NCBI RefSeq assembly: GCF_021869535.1
Contig: NW_026262690.1
Coordinates: 91,061,995-91,125,994 of the forward strand
Direction: 5' to 3'
DNA: 64,000 nucleotides
Origin: Mytilus californianus
Lineage: Eukaryota > Mollusca > Bivalvia > Mytilida > Mytilidae
The position numbers were made by a program, and so were the translations under genes. Below are positions 47,066 to 57,011 of the stretch, piece by piece; position 1 is the first letter of the stretch, and every line of letters begins with the position of its first letter. The notes beneath the pieces are model-generated. The model had not been told where the DNA came from. It did no database searches and saw only the letters and a program-made list of their open reading frames with translations.

Positions 47066-47340
47066 TTGAAAGTCTGGCGAAAGATACCAGAGGGATTCAA
47101 ACTTCTAGATCGAAATAAACCGACAATGCAATGGCTAAAAAAGAAAAAGACAAACAGACAAATAAAATCACACAAGACACAACATGGAAAACTAAAGACT
47201 AAGCAACACAAATCCCACCAAAAAAAGGGGGGGGGTATTTTCAGGTGATCTGAAAGGGTAAGCAGACCCTGCTGCACAGGTGTCACCCGTTGTGTTGCTC
47301 ATGTAATTTCAAAGCTGGTAAATAGTCCTATTGTTATGCA
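47066..47340 (+). repeat. Mussel interspersed repeat ('ggcgaaagataccagaggga'), truncated
   Basis: 'gaaagataccagagggattc' to 'gcacaggtgtcacccgttgt' and 'taaatagtcctattgtta' is a block I recognise as widespread in mussels. The 60-residue lysine-rich ORF across it is not a gene. Confidence 0.55.
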
Positions 47341-48231
47341 ATATTCACAGAATTCTTGTTTAGCTTGATTTTTTTTTGTGTCTCTGCTGTGGATTATGAT
47401 TTATGTTTATTAAAATGAAACAATGGAGATCCAGTTTGATTTCATGATTTTAACCAAGGAAAATGTTAAACTTAGTTTATATAACTGAAAGTATGAATTC
47501 CAGTAGTTCAAATAAATGATTTTTGATTTATATACCTTATTGGAGTAAATAGTCATACTTAGTATATACAACAGAGAACCAGATTTCCAGTAGTTCAATG
47601 TGATGCCTTCAGAAGGATTTTGTGATGGATAAAGGTAATATATATTATTTTTTTGCTATTTAAACAAATTTGCCAATTTTAAAAACAAGTGTGTGGTAAT
47701 TGTATGCATTTTACTGTATGGATTATTATCTGAGATATTATTTTGAAAGGGTTTAAACCATTACTTTGTATAAATTGTATATTTTTTTTTGCAATTGCGA
47801 TGGGGTTCAATTAAAAAATCTTGAATTCTGTGTGGTATTCATGTTTTTGATTTGGGATATGGTCAGCCCACATGGTTTTATTACATATTTGGTCAGAATG
47901 TAGATTAGAGATGTTATTGGACAATTCACAGTAAATTGAAAATAGGTATGACATCATATCAAATTTTAGAGAAATATTTTTGTGGTTACATCACTGATTC
48001 ATAGGAAATAAATTGGTTCACTGACAATATTTTTGGTATAAAAGTATCATGTGTAAGAAACTTTCTTAGTACTTTAATGTCATGCTTCAGAAATATTTTA
48101 TGATGGATAAAGGTAATATGCATTATTTTTGCTTTTTACTGTGGTTTGCATTAGGTACAGGTCAGATTTTTACAATTACCTAAATATTCACATTTGTACA
48201 TAAGGTTTAGTACAATGTATTTTCTATTAAT
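47341..48231. other. AT-rich sequence with a local duplication
   Basis: 'tgatggataaaggtaatat' occurs at 47622 and 48102 with similar flanks, a diverged direct repeat. No gene is recognised. Confidence 0.45.
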
Positions 48232-48490
48232 TAGTCCCCTAGTGACGAAGTCAAAGGGGACTTTAGGTTTGCACTCTGTTCGTCTGTCTGTCCATCTATC
48301 ATTGTGGCAAATCAGTTTTCACACTTTTTTCCCTCCTGCTTGAAGATATTGATTTGATATTTGGTATATTGTTTTATCATGAGAAGTTACAGATCAAGTT
48401 CAAATTTTGTTGCAGTCTTATAATTTTTCTTTTCAGCCGTTTTCATGAAACTTTGGTGAATTGTTTATATCTATTGAGAATACTCAGGAA
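48232..48490 (+). repeat. Family G repeat, 5' fragment
   Basis: Head 'agtcccctagtgacgaagtc' and inverted 'aaaggggact', then a CTGT microsatellite and 'gatattgatttgatatttgg'. Matches 37436 onward. A weaker third head is near 48812. Confidence 0.55.
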
Positions 48491-48664
48491 TGCTTGTTCA
48501 TGCAATAATTATCACTTATTATCAAGATTTTAAGATTTATAGTGGTTATCAATAACACATTATGATTTGTTTGATGATTTTATTGTATTTGTTTACACTG
48601 TTTTATAACTTTTAGATTTTACTTTTTTAGGTTAGTATGCGACATTGCTTATGATTGAATCAGA

Positions 48665-48739
48665 ATGCCTAAACAGAAGAAAAAATCATATCGTCAAAGA
48701 AAATTGGAAAACAACCTACATAAGAGACTTCAAAGACAT
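48665..48739 (+). CDS. Candidate first coding exon of an unrecognised basic protein
   Basis: An acceptor-like tttttttag ends at 48630. ATG at 48665 opens 25 codons, MPKQKKKSYRQRKLENN and LHKRLQRH, ending at donor CAT/gtatgt. The composition is Lys/Arg-rich, like a nuclear localisation signal, in an otherwise very AT-rich region. I do not recognise the protein. It ends in phase 0 while the next candidate exon (61691-61794) needs phase 1, so the two do not join directly. Confidence 0.3.
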
Positions 48740-49208
48740 GTATGTATTTATTCACAAATAGTTTTATCAAAAACTGATTTAAAAAAAAAATAATTGGGTT
48801 AAACAAAAAAGCAGTCTCCTACCAACTAGTCGAAAGGGGATTTTAGGTTTTAACTGTGTCTGTCTCTTTTTTTACATTGTCAGTCAGGCAAAACATTTTT
48901 CTACTATCAAGTTGGCCATTCCTAAACTGTATTAAATTTGTATACGAACCCTCTGAAAAGCAGTTTATTTGCTATTTCACTAAGATTTGAATGTATTACA
49001 GGGTCATTGTTAATGTATCACTAATGCATATGACATTACTGAAATAAATCAATTTTTATAGGCCCGTTTACGGGACGTATTATGGTATATCGCTGACCGT
49101 CTGTCCGTCTGTCTGTCTGTCTGTCTGTTCGTCTGTCCGTAAGTCCGTCTGTTCGTCCATCCGTCGTCAACATGTCGGACATTAATTCAAAAATGCTTTA
49201 ACCAATAT

Positions 49209-50449
49209 CAGAGACATATAATACAAGAGATTCGCAACTCGGCGAAATCCCGTAATAACACGCGGCCACTAGTTAAACCTCGCGAGATCTCCTTAGGTAA
49301 TAAAATCATTAATAAAAGTATTAAAAGTACTCGAAGTAAGGACGAATGTTTAAGCATAACATAAACTGTTTCAGTGTTAAATTTATCATAATTAATTAAA
49401 TATAATTTGAGTACATATATAATTATTTATTTTAATGTAATTTTGATTTTAGATTTGTATTATTGAAAAAGAGACATAATTTGATATTGTATAAAAAAAA
49501 AACTGATATTAAATAATTAACACTTGATAAATTGTGTCAGAGTTCATTTTATTTGATAGTTACATAATGGGTTTCTATTGAATATACACCTGTCTCGGAG
49601 ACATAATTTCACAGTGTGACATGTATATTAGGTTTGAATTATTCGATGACCAGGTAAATCACAAACATGTTATAAATAATGAGTTTTAATTGACACCTTG
49701 TAAACAAGAAGTTGTCACACCACAGGTGTCCACACTCTTTCCAAAAATACAAGTCACAAAATGTATAATTAATTAATATGGAAAAAAACTTAATTTATTT
49801 GTTAATTAATGGTTAATCATGATAGGCTTTGTTTTTTATTCTTGATATTTATAAATTATTAAAATTTTATTTATTTTCATATTCCTCATTTATTGGGCTT
49901 TCATTGAGTTTTTTTTCTGTAGGATTGTCGGTAAATGTTTGATTTCTAAGTGTTGTTTGACAGTTTTATCATATAGGCTTGCAATGAGTTGTTTTTTTAA
50001 ATGATTGTCGGTAAATTTATGGTTTCTTCATGTTCGAAGTGTGTATTGAGAATTAATATTTAAGAAAATTACAATTAATTTCTCATTTGAATAAAGCTTC
50101 ATTCATGTGCACGCAATGTGGAAAATTCCGATTTTATTTCGTGGTATGACAATCTTAATTTCGTGGGATGACAATCTTAATTTCGTGGGATGACAATCTT
50201 AATAGTTACGACTTAGATATACTCCTAGTTGAATAAACTGATAACGAACTCTTTGTTGATAGTGAAAAGGACGAAAACATAAGCGAGAGACCCACCAACA
50301 AAAACAATTGACAATACTGCATACATAGATGGATATAAGCGTTTGGAGTTGGACATATAAAAAGTCTACAAAAAATCTATAAAAACACACAGGTCATACA
50401 TCAAAGCAACACGGAAGACACTATTTAAAAAGTATTTTATAACCTTGTT
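49209..50449 (+). repeat. Left arm of the fold-back element (uninterrupted)
   Basis: This arm serves as the empty-site reference for the right arm: its sequence 'acgaaaacataagcgagaga' (50271-50290) spans the point where the retrotransposon entered the right arm. Landmarks include 'gagattcgcaactcggcgaa' at 49226 and 'gtcacaccacaggtgtccac' at 49714. Confidence 0.9.
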
Positions 50450-50775
50450 TCCACGAGACAATCATTTGTAGTGGTTTTTGTCTTTTAATCATTTGTAGCG
50501 GTTTTTGTCTTTTTATTCTGGGGTAAAGAGATGGCAATTTAAAAGTAAGATTGTTTATGTGTATACATATATAAATCCTTGGTGTAAATAAAATCTTTTA
50601 TTATCAAATATATATATATATATATATATATATCTTTTGCAGTCACCATTGAAATGTCCTCAATACGATTTTAATTTAAAAATGAATTAGGTTCATGTTT
50701 TGAACGAGAAGCGTAGTCTGAAACGACAACAGATGCATATGAAGCTCATTCATAATATTACGACCAGCAGAAGGT

Positions 50776-50945
50776 AACAAGGTTATAAAATACTTTTTAA
50801 ATAGTGTCTTCCGTGTTGCTTTGATGTATGACCTGTGTGTTTTTATAGATTTTTTGTAGACTTTTTATATGTCCAACTCCAAACGCTTATATCCATCTAT
50901 GTATGCAGTATTGTCAATTGTTTTTGTTGGTGGGTCTCTCGCTTA
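50776..50945 (-). repeat. Right arm of the fold-back element, inner piece
   Basis: Reverse complement of 50280-50449, ending 'gggtctctcgctta' at 50945, where the retrotransposon begins. Confidence 0.9.
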
Positions 50946-51047
50946 GGCATGCGCGAGCATAAATGGCAGTGAAAATTTTCAAGAGAATAAATTTGGCGTA
51001 AAATATGAATTGCAAAGTGATTTCAACTTGGATTTATCAGTAGAGTA

Positions 51048-52262
51048 ATGCCGAGAAGTAGAAGAGGTAAACCAAATAAACCAAATAAAAGAAAGAGACA
51101 AAATCTGTCCTCTGGAAGTTCTTCTTCAGATCAGTACAGTTCACCCGCCTTTTCAAACAAAGAAAAATGTCGACACAACAACGAGCCAAAGGTACTGTTA
51201 TCTAATACAATTAGTGAAGCCTTGTCATGTTTAAACGACAATAACAATTCACAACTTAACATTGATAATCAGCTCACCATGAATCAATCGATTAACCCAG
51301 GGTGTCAATACACAAGTACACCACAACAACCCAGTACACCTATTTCATACCAGCCGTTTCAACAGTTCCACCAATACCCGCAGTCACCTACCTTCCTACC
51401 CCCACCGCCTCTCCCACCAGTCTCGCCTGGATTTGAATCTCTGTTGCACGAAATAAACAAGAGACTTATAGGTGTAGAAACAAAATTGACAAAACTAGAC
51501 TCGATAGAACAACGAATAAGCACCTTTGATACGAAATTTAAAACTGTTGATGTAGAAGTCGCATCTTGTAAAGAAAGAATTGGTGTACTAGAACAAAGTG
51601 CTCAGTTTTTGTCAAATGTGCACGACGAGCACAAAGTATTAAAAAGTAGACTTGACAAGCTAACGAAAAACATTGAAACAACCAAATCGGTAAATAATGA
51701 TGTGAAAGATAGACTAGCTGGTGTAGAAATACAAAGTTTGAGACAAAATCTATTATTTTTTGCTATAGATGAAAAAAGTTCTAATACTGACATGGAAACC
51801 GACGGAAACGAAGTGGACGAAGCAACGGGGGGTGTAACGGGTGCAACGGGGGGTGTAACGGGTAAAACAGAAAATAGACATTTAGATCATCAAACCAATA
51901 AAGACAATGAAAACTGTATTGATACCATACTGGATTTCTGTGAGAATAAACTTAAAATTGAAAATGCAAAAACAGCAATAAAGATTGAAAGTGCGTTCCG
52001 TTTAGGAAAGTTTAAAAAAGAGGCAGTTAAACCGCGACCAATAGTCGTAAAATTTAAGAACTTCTCAGACCGTGAAATGGTACGAAAAATGTCAAAACGT
52101 TTGAAGGGTACCGGTTTCGGAATAAGTCAGCAATTCCCACCTGAAATTTTGGAGAAAAGGAAAAAACTGCTACCTGTAATGTTCCAGAAAAGAAAAGAAA
52201 AGCTCTCAGCTTACTTAGTTGACGATAAATTATATGTCGATGGTAAATTATGGGAGAAATAG
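51048..52262 (+). CDS. LINE ORF1 protein (RNA-binding, L1-ORF1-like)
   Basis: 404 residues. L1-type ORF1 proteins coat the element RNA as trimers and act as chaperones. The N-terminus is strongly basic (MPRSRRGKPNKPNKRKRQ), followed by a Ser-rich run. A Pro/Gln-rich stretch spans about 93-128. A heptad-like region at about 132-225 is a likely coiled coil. From about 229 (LRQNLLFFAIDE) begins an RRM-like domain. It continues after an acidic insert and a small repeat GGVTGATGGVTG (about 260-271) with SAFRLGKFKKEAVKPRPIVV. The C-terminal domain has ISQQFPPEILEKRKKL and ends DDKLYVDGKLWEK. The stop is TAG at 52260-52262, in frame with ORF2. No CCHC knuckle was seen. Confidence 0.85.
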   Translation: MPRSRRGKPNKPNKRKRQNLSSGSSSSDQYSSPAFSNKEKCRHNNEPKVLLSNTISEALSCLNDNNNSQLNIDNQLTMNQSINPGCQYTSTPQQPSTPISYQPFQQFHQYPQSPTFLPPPPLPPVSPGFESLLHEINKRLIGVETKLTKLDSIEQRISTFDTKFKTVDVEVASCKERIGVLEQSAQFLSNVHDEHKVLKSRLDKLTKNIETTKSVNNDVKDRLAGVEIQSLRQNLLFFAIDEKSSNTDMETDGNEVDEATGGVTGATGGVTGKTENRHLDHQTNKDNENCIDTILDFCENKLKIENAKTAIKIESAFRLGKFKKEAVKPRPIVVKFKNFSDREMVRKMSKRLKGTGFGISQQFPPEILEKRKKLLPVMFQKRKEKLSAYLVDDKLYVDGKLWEK

Positions 52263-52376
52263 GAATCCGAGGAGGATGATATTAGTGAAAAATCAATTTC
52301 GAAAAATTTAAAAATATGCTCGTGGAATATTTCAAAGGGCCTACTACGTAAATTAGCAGACGAAGAATTTGTAAAT
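52263..52376 (+). CDS. In-frame ORF2 extension between the ORF1 TAG and the first ORF2 Met
   Basis: 38 sense codons without ATG or stop follow the TAG. They encode ESEEDDISEKSISKN then LKICSWNISKGLLRKLADEE. SWNISKGL is the N-terminal motif of the apurinic endonuclease fold (usually SWNV.GL, with the metal-coordinating Asn). The domain is therefore incomplete if translation begins at the Met at 52377. TAG readthrough or reinitiation at a non-AUG codon would restore it. Confidence 0.7.
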
Positions 52377-55300
52377 ATGTTGTGTGAATACGATGTTATA
52401 TGTTTTAATGAGTGTTGGGTCAAATGCCCTAAGGAATTCAATTTAATTGGATATGAAAAGAAATATTTATCTAGAGAAAAGTGTAACGGGGGTGGCGTAA
52501 TAGTGTTCTATAAGAGATGGTTAAAGTCTTATTTAGAAGTTATCGATTGTTGTATTGATTGTATGATATGGATAAAAATTGATAAAAATATAATGTTCGA
52601 TAATGAAAATTTCTATATTTGTGCTATATACATACCACCCGATAAAAATGTTTATTATAGAAAGTATGATATTGACGTTTTCGATGTTTTACAACAACAA
52701 ATTGAAATTTATTCAAAATTTGGTAACATTTCCGTTATTGGTGATTTAAACGGCCGAGTGGGTAATGAACCAGACTATCTTTTACAAGACGGGTTAAACA
52801 GAGAATTACTGGACAAAGTTGACAATTTAATTGAGTATACTGCGGATGTACCGTTAGTTAATAGATTGACTGAAGATTTAAAAACACCGAACTCTTTTGG
52901 TAAACGCATATTAAATTTGTGTAAATCTGCTGGCCTTAGGATATGTAATGGACGTTTTGGTGACTCAAGTAAACAGTATACATTTCAAAATAAAAATGGT
53001 TGTAGTGTTATAGATTACATGTTGTTATCTTGTAACTCATTTTCAATTGTTAACAGTTTTATTGTAGGAAATTTTACAACTTTTTCATGTCATGCTCCAT
53101 TATTTGTAGATATTAAATTAAAAGATTTATGCCAGAAAACTGTATGTACATGTAAAAAAATAAAGTATAATACGATACGATGGAATGAAGAGTTCAGGAA
53201 TGAAGTCAGAGAAGATCTAATGCATAATGCACAGAAATTCGAAGAACTGCACAAAAGTATTACAGAAGATGCTGATGCTATTAATAATGCTGTGAATGAA
53301 ATGAATGTTATTTTGACAAATATTTTTGAAAAATATACACGTAAAGAAGTAGAACGAACAATATGCTGTGATAATTGCACTGGTCGTAAACCGAGTACAA
53401 ATTTGAACCTTAAGCAAGACAAACCATGGATAACAGATGATTGCAAATTACTTTATAAAAACTATAAGCATGCACTTATGCAGTTTAACCGAAATCATTC
53501 CGAGGAAAATAGACTAAAACTGAACTTAGATAAACAAAAATACAAAGTTATGGAAAATAAACTGAAACGAAATTATAAAAACAAACAAGGAAACATGTTT
53601 AACGCAATGAGAAAATCGAATCCGAAACGTTTTTACCGAAAATTTAAAAACAGCAAAAAAACTTTCTCAAGTAACATTTCAATAGAACAGTTTTTTGATC
53701 ACTTTAAAAATCTGATGTCTAAAGATGACAATGATACCAGTACTGAGGATCAGATAGAAGGAGATAACTCATGCATTTTCGAAGAATTAGACAGACCTTT
53801 CACCGAAAAGGAACTTGAAGACAATGTAAGAACATTAAACAAGAATAAATCTCCAGGAGTGGACAATATTGTGAACGAATATATAATTGAAAGCAAGCCA
53901 GTTGTATTACCTTTATTGTGTAAACTTTTTAATGTAATTTTATGTACTGGATTCTTCCCAGAACTTTGGGTGAAAAGTATAATAGTGCCGTTATTTAAAA
54001 AAGGTCCGGTTAATGACCCTGGAAATTACCGAGGTATATCATTAGTGTCTCATATAGGAAAACTTTTTACAGCCACTATCAATACGAGACTGTTGAAATG
54101 GAGCGAGGAACACAGTATCATCACAGACGCGCAGTTCGGATTCAGACCTGGCCACGGAACTCATGATGCAATATTTGCTCTTCATTCCATCATATCAAAA
54201 TCTTTGAGAAACGGAAAAAGGTTATATTGTTGTTTTATTGATTATAAAAAAGCTTTTGACAGTGTTGAGCATTTTAAATTATGGATGAAATTAGCTAAAT
54301 GTGGTATAACCGGAAAATTGTTACATTTAATAAAATCAATGTATTCTAACTTGAAATCATGTGTTAAACATGAGGGAAATTTTTCTGAGTTCTTTAACTG
54401 TGACATTGGCCTAATGCAAGGGGAATCCTTATCACCTTTTTTATATGCTATGTATGTCAATGATATTGAAATAGAATTAATAAAACAGGGTTGTCATTCA
54501 TATGACATGAAAATGCTCAATCTTTACTTATTGATGTATGCTGACGATACTGTTATTTTCAGCGAAAATATAAACGATCTTCAAAAAATGATAGATGTTG
54601 TACAAATATGTTCTGAAGGGTATAATTTACATATAAATATGTTAAAAACTAAGATTGTTGTATTTAGAAACAGAGGTGTTATCAAACCAGAAGAAAAATG
54701 GTTCATTAATGGAGAGAATATTGAGTTATGTGATGAATTTATATATCTGGGTATACTGTTAAATTATAATGGTATTTTTACGAATACTCAGAAAATGTTG
54801 TCAAATCAAGGTAAAAAAGCTGTTTTTAGTTTATTCAGTAAAATTCAAGAAGACTTTTTCAATACAGAAACACTACTGTCTTTATTTGATACATATGTTT
54901 CAAGCATAGTGAATTATGGTAGCGAAGTTTGGGGATACCATAAAGCAATTGACATTGAAACTCTTCACTTATATTTTTTAAAGAGGATTTTGAAAGTAAA
55001 AAAGAGTACTACAAATTACATGGTGTATTTTGAACTAGGTAGAGTCCCATTGTATGTACATAGATACTGTAAAATGATGAAATATTGGTGTAAATTGTTA
55101 AAAACTGACAATTGTATTCTGAAAAATTGTTATGCAGAAATGCTGGAGGCTAGCAATGTAAAAAGTAAAAATAAATTGAATTGGTCATGTAAAATAAGAG
55201 ATTTATTATGTAATTTTGGCTTAAGTCATGTCTGGTTGACACAAAATGTTTTAAATGTAGATGTTTTTATAGCTGATTTCAAACAGCGTGTTACTGATAG

Positions 55301-55724
55301 GTTTATATCTGAAGCAATGTCATTTTTTGAGGAGTCTTCTAAATGTCAGTTTTACAAATACATATATGACAGTCATGGTTTGCAGTTTTATCTTAGTAGA
55401 CCTGTTAATTTTAGATATAAACCATTAATAAGCAAGTACCGTATACATGCACATAACTTAAACATTGAAACTGGAAGGTTTTTAAATATAAACAGAAACG
55501 AAAGAATATGTAATGTGTGCAACTGTAATTCTGTTGAAGATGAATATCATTTTATTTTGGAATGTATTGGATACAAAGATATTCGTATGAAGTATATTAA
55601 ACTTTATTATTGGAGAAATCCATCAGTATTTAAACTTATACAATTGTTATCTGTTCGTAATATAAAAGAACTTAATAATTTTGGGAAGTATTTATGTATT
55701 GCCGAAAAAATTCGTAATCGTTGA
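52377..55724 (+). CDS. LINE ORF2: endonuclease and reverse transcriptase
   Basis: 1115 residues from the first Met, 1153 from the codon after the ORF1 stop. It nicks the target and copies element RNA by target-primed reverse transcription. Endonuclease: FNECWV (about 10-15, catalytic Glu), GDLNGRVG (about 121-128), DYMLLS (about 212) and SCHAPLF (about 237, catalytic His). Reverse transcriptase: NKSPGVDN (about 490), VPLFKKGPVNDPGNYRGISL (about 537), DAQFGFRPGHGTHD (about 583), FIDYKKAFDSV (about 620, first catalytic Asp), LMQGESLSPFLYAMYVND (about 679) and YADDTVIF (about 721, catalytic Asp pair). C-terminal CNVCNCNSVEDEYHFILEC (about 1045) is a Cys-Cys-His-Cys motif. There is no RNase H domain. 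All catalytic motifs are intact, so the copy may be active or recently so. Confidence 0.93.
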   Translation: MLCEYDVICFNECWVKCPKEFNLIGYEKKYLSREKCNGGGVIVFYKRWLKSYLEVIDCCIDCMIWIKIDKNIMFDNENFYICAIYIPPDKNVYYRKYDIDVFDVLQQQIEIYSKFGNISVIGDLNGRVGNEPDYLLQDGLNRELLDKVDNLIEYTADVPLVNRLTEDLKTPNSFGKRILNLCKSAGLRICNGRFGDSSKQYTFQNKNGCSVIDYMLLSCNSFSIVNSFIVGNFTTFSCHAPLFVDIKLKDLCQKTVCTCKKIKYNTIRWNEEFRNEVREDLMHNAQKFEELHKSITEDADAINNAVNEMNVILTNIFEKYTRKEVERTICCDNCTGRKPSTNLNLKQDKPWITDDCKLLYKNYKHALMQFNRNHSEENRLKLNLDKQKYKVMENKLKRNYKNKQGNMFNAMRKSNPKRFYRKFKNSKKTFSSNISIEQFFDHFKNLMSKDDNDTSTEDQIEGDNSCIFEELDRPFTEKELEDNVRTLNKNKSPGVDNIVNEYIIESKPVVLPLLCKLFNVILCTGFFPELWVKSIIVPLFKKGPVNDPGNYRGISLVSHIGKLFTATINTRLLKWSEEHSIITDAQFGFRPGHGTHDAIFALHSIISKSLRNGKRLYCCFIDYKKAFDSVEHFKLWMKLAKCGITGKLLHLIKSMYSNLKSCVKHEGNFSEFFNCDIGLMQGESLSPFLYAMYVNDIEIELIKQGCHSYDMKMLNLYLLMYADDTVIFSENINDLQKMIDVVQICSEGYNLHINMLKTKIVVFRNRGVIKPEEKWFINGENIELCDEFIYLGILLNYNGIFTNTQKMLSNQGKKAVFSLFSKIQEDFFNTETLLSLFDTYVSSIVNYGSEVWGYHKAIDIETLHLYFLKRILKVKKSTTNYMVYFELGRVPLYVHRYCKMMKYWCKLLKTDNCILKNCYAEMLEASNVKSKNKLNWSCKIRDLLCNFGLSHVWLTQNVLNVDVFIADFKQRVTDRFISEAMSFFEESSKCQFYKYIYDSHGLQFYLSRPVNFRYKPLISKYRIHAHNLNIETGRFLNINRNERICNVCNCNSVEDEYHFILECIGYKDIRMKYIKLYYWRNPSVFKLIQLLSVRNIKELNNFGKYLCIAEKIRNR

Positions 55725-55919
55725 ATGTGTATATCATACTTTAATTAAGATTGTTAAATTGTGCTAATTAATGTCATGCTCCTACATTTGTTTTTAATTG
55801 TATGAATTGTATATTAATGAATTACCTTATTGTAATATTTGTTGCTTACTATATTTCATGTAATATTTATTGCACTTGATACCTATAAGCTGTATTGCTT
55901 TTGGAATAAAGAATATATA
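55725..55919 (+). other. LINE 3' UTR and tail
   Basis: AT-rich, with AATAAA at 55905-55910 directly followed by 'gaatatatata'. The tail is an AT microsatellite and not poly(A), and it abuts the outer piece of the fold-back right arm. Confidence 0.75.
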
Positions 55920-57011
55920 TATGTTTTCGTCCTTTTCACTATCAACAAAGAGTTCGTTATCAGTTTATTCAACTAGGAGTATATCTAAGTCGTAACTATT
56001 AAGATTGTCATCCCACGAAATTAAGATTGTCATCCCACGAAATTAAGATTGTCATACCACGAAATAAAATCGGAATTTTCCACATTGCGTGCACATGAAT
56101 GAAGCTTTATTCAAATGAGAAATTAATTGTAATTTTCTTAAATATTAATTCTCAATACACACTTCGAACATGAAGAAACCATAAATTTACCGACAATCAT
56201 TTAAAAAAACAACTCATTGCAAACCTATATGATAAAACTGTCAAACAACACTTAGAAATCAAACATTTACCGACAATCCTACAGAAAAAAAACTCAATGA
56301 AAGCCCAATAAATGAGGAATATGAAAATAAATAAAATTTTAATAATTTATAAATATCAAGAATAAAAAACAAAGCCTATCATGATTAACCATTAATAAAC
56401 AAATAAATTAAGTTTTTTTCCATATTAATTAATTATACATTTTGTGACTTGTATTTTTGGAAAGAGTGTGGACACCTGTGGTGTGACAACTTCTTGTTTA
56501 CAAGGTGTCAATTAAAACTCATTATTTATAACATGTTCGTGATTTACCTGGTCATCGAATAATTCAAACCTAATATACATGTCACACTGTGAAATTATGT
56601 CTCCGAGACAGGTGTATATTCAATAGAAACCCATTATGTAACTATCAAATAAAATGAACTCTGACACAATTTATCAAGTGTTAATTATTTAATATCAGTT
56701 TTTTTTTTATACAATATCAAATTATGTCTCTTTTTCAATAATACAAATCTAAAATCAAAATTACATTAAAATGAATAATTATATATGTACTCAAATTATA
56801 TTTAATTAATTATGATAAATTTAACACTGAAACAGTTTATGTTATGCTTAAACATTCGTCCTTACTTCGAGTACTTTTAATACTTTTATTAATGATTTTA
56901 TTACCTAAGGAGATCTCGCGAGGTTTAACTAGTGGCCGCGTGTTATTACGGGATTTCGCCGAGTTGCGAATCTCTTGTATTATATGTCTCTGCTTGTATT
57001 ATATGTCTCTG
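55920..57011 (-). repeat. Right arm of the fold-back element, outer piece
   Basis: Reverse complement of 49209-50281. It differs from the left arm by a 19-base terminal duplication: 'cttgtattatatgtctctg' occurs at 56974-56992 and again at 56993-57011. Confidence 0.9.

Larger units (their letters stand above)
50946..55919 (+). mobile_element. Intact non-LTR retrotransposon (LINE), two ORFs
   Basis: Begins 'ggcatgcgcgagcataaatg' with a 102-base 5' UTR. ORF1 (51048-52262) and ORF2 (52263/52377-55724) follow, then a 195-base 3' UTR with AATAAA at 55905-55910 and an AT-repeat tail. Neither ORF is broken. The uninterrupted left arm fixes the boundaries to within two bases. The only overlap is TA, so target duplication is 2 bases or none. 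The L1-like ORF1 and an ORF2 with endonuclease, reverse transcriptase and C-terminal Cys/His motif but no RNase H point to the L1/Tx1 side of the LINE tree. The clade needs a phylogeny. Confidence 0.9.
49209..57011. mobile_element. Fold-back element with 1.24 kb inverted arms and a 7-base target duplication
   Basis: The left arm is 49209-50449. The right arm is 50776-50945 plus 55920-57011, interrupted by a non-LTR retrotransposon. The loop is 50450-50775 and holds a TA run. Termini read CAGAGACATATAATACAAG and its inverse. CCAATAT lies directly outside both ends (49202-49208 and 57012-57018). The arms are nearly identical; I noticed only a few single-base changes. The arm holds three 23-base repeats ('gtgggatgacaatcttaatt', 50143-50205). 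There is no transposase ORF. CAGAG ends resemble hAT, but hAT makes 8-base duplications, so the superfamily is open. About 2.83 kb without the retrotransposon. Confidence 0.85.

Noticed and set aside
53090..54460. Minus-strand ORFs inside the LINE
   Set aside because: Antisense shadows of ORF2, with no domain and no independent support.
49209..57011. Reading the long inverted repeat plus RT as one retroelement with its own terminal inverted repeats, or as an assembly artefact
   Set aside because: The left arm contains the joined sequence across the LINE insertion point and both outer ends have CCAATAT and restore a family T unit. Nested insertion explains all of this. An artefact would not create a target duplication.
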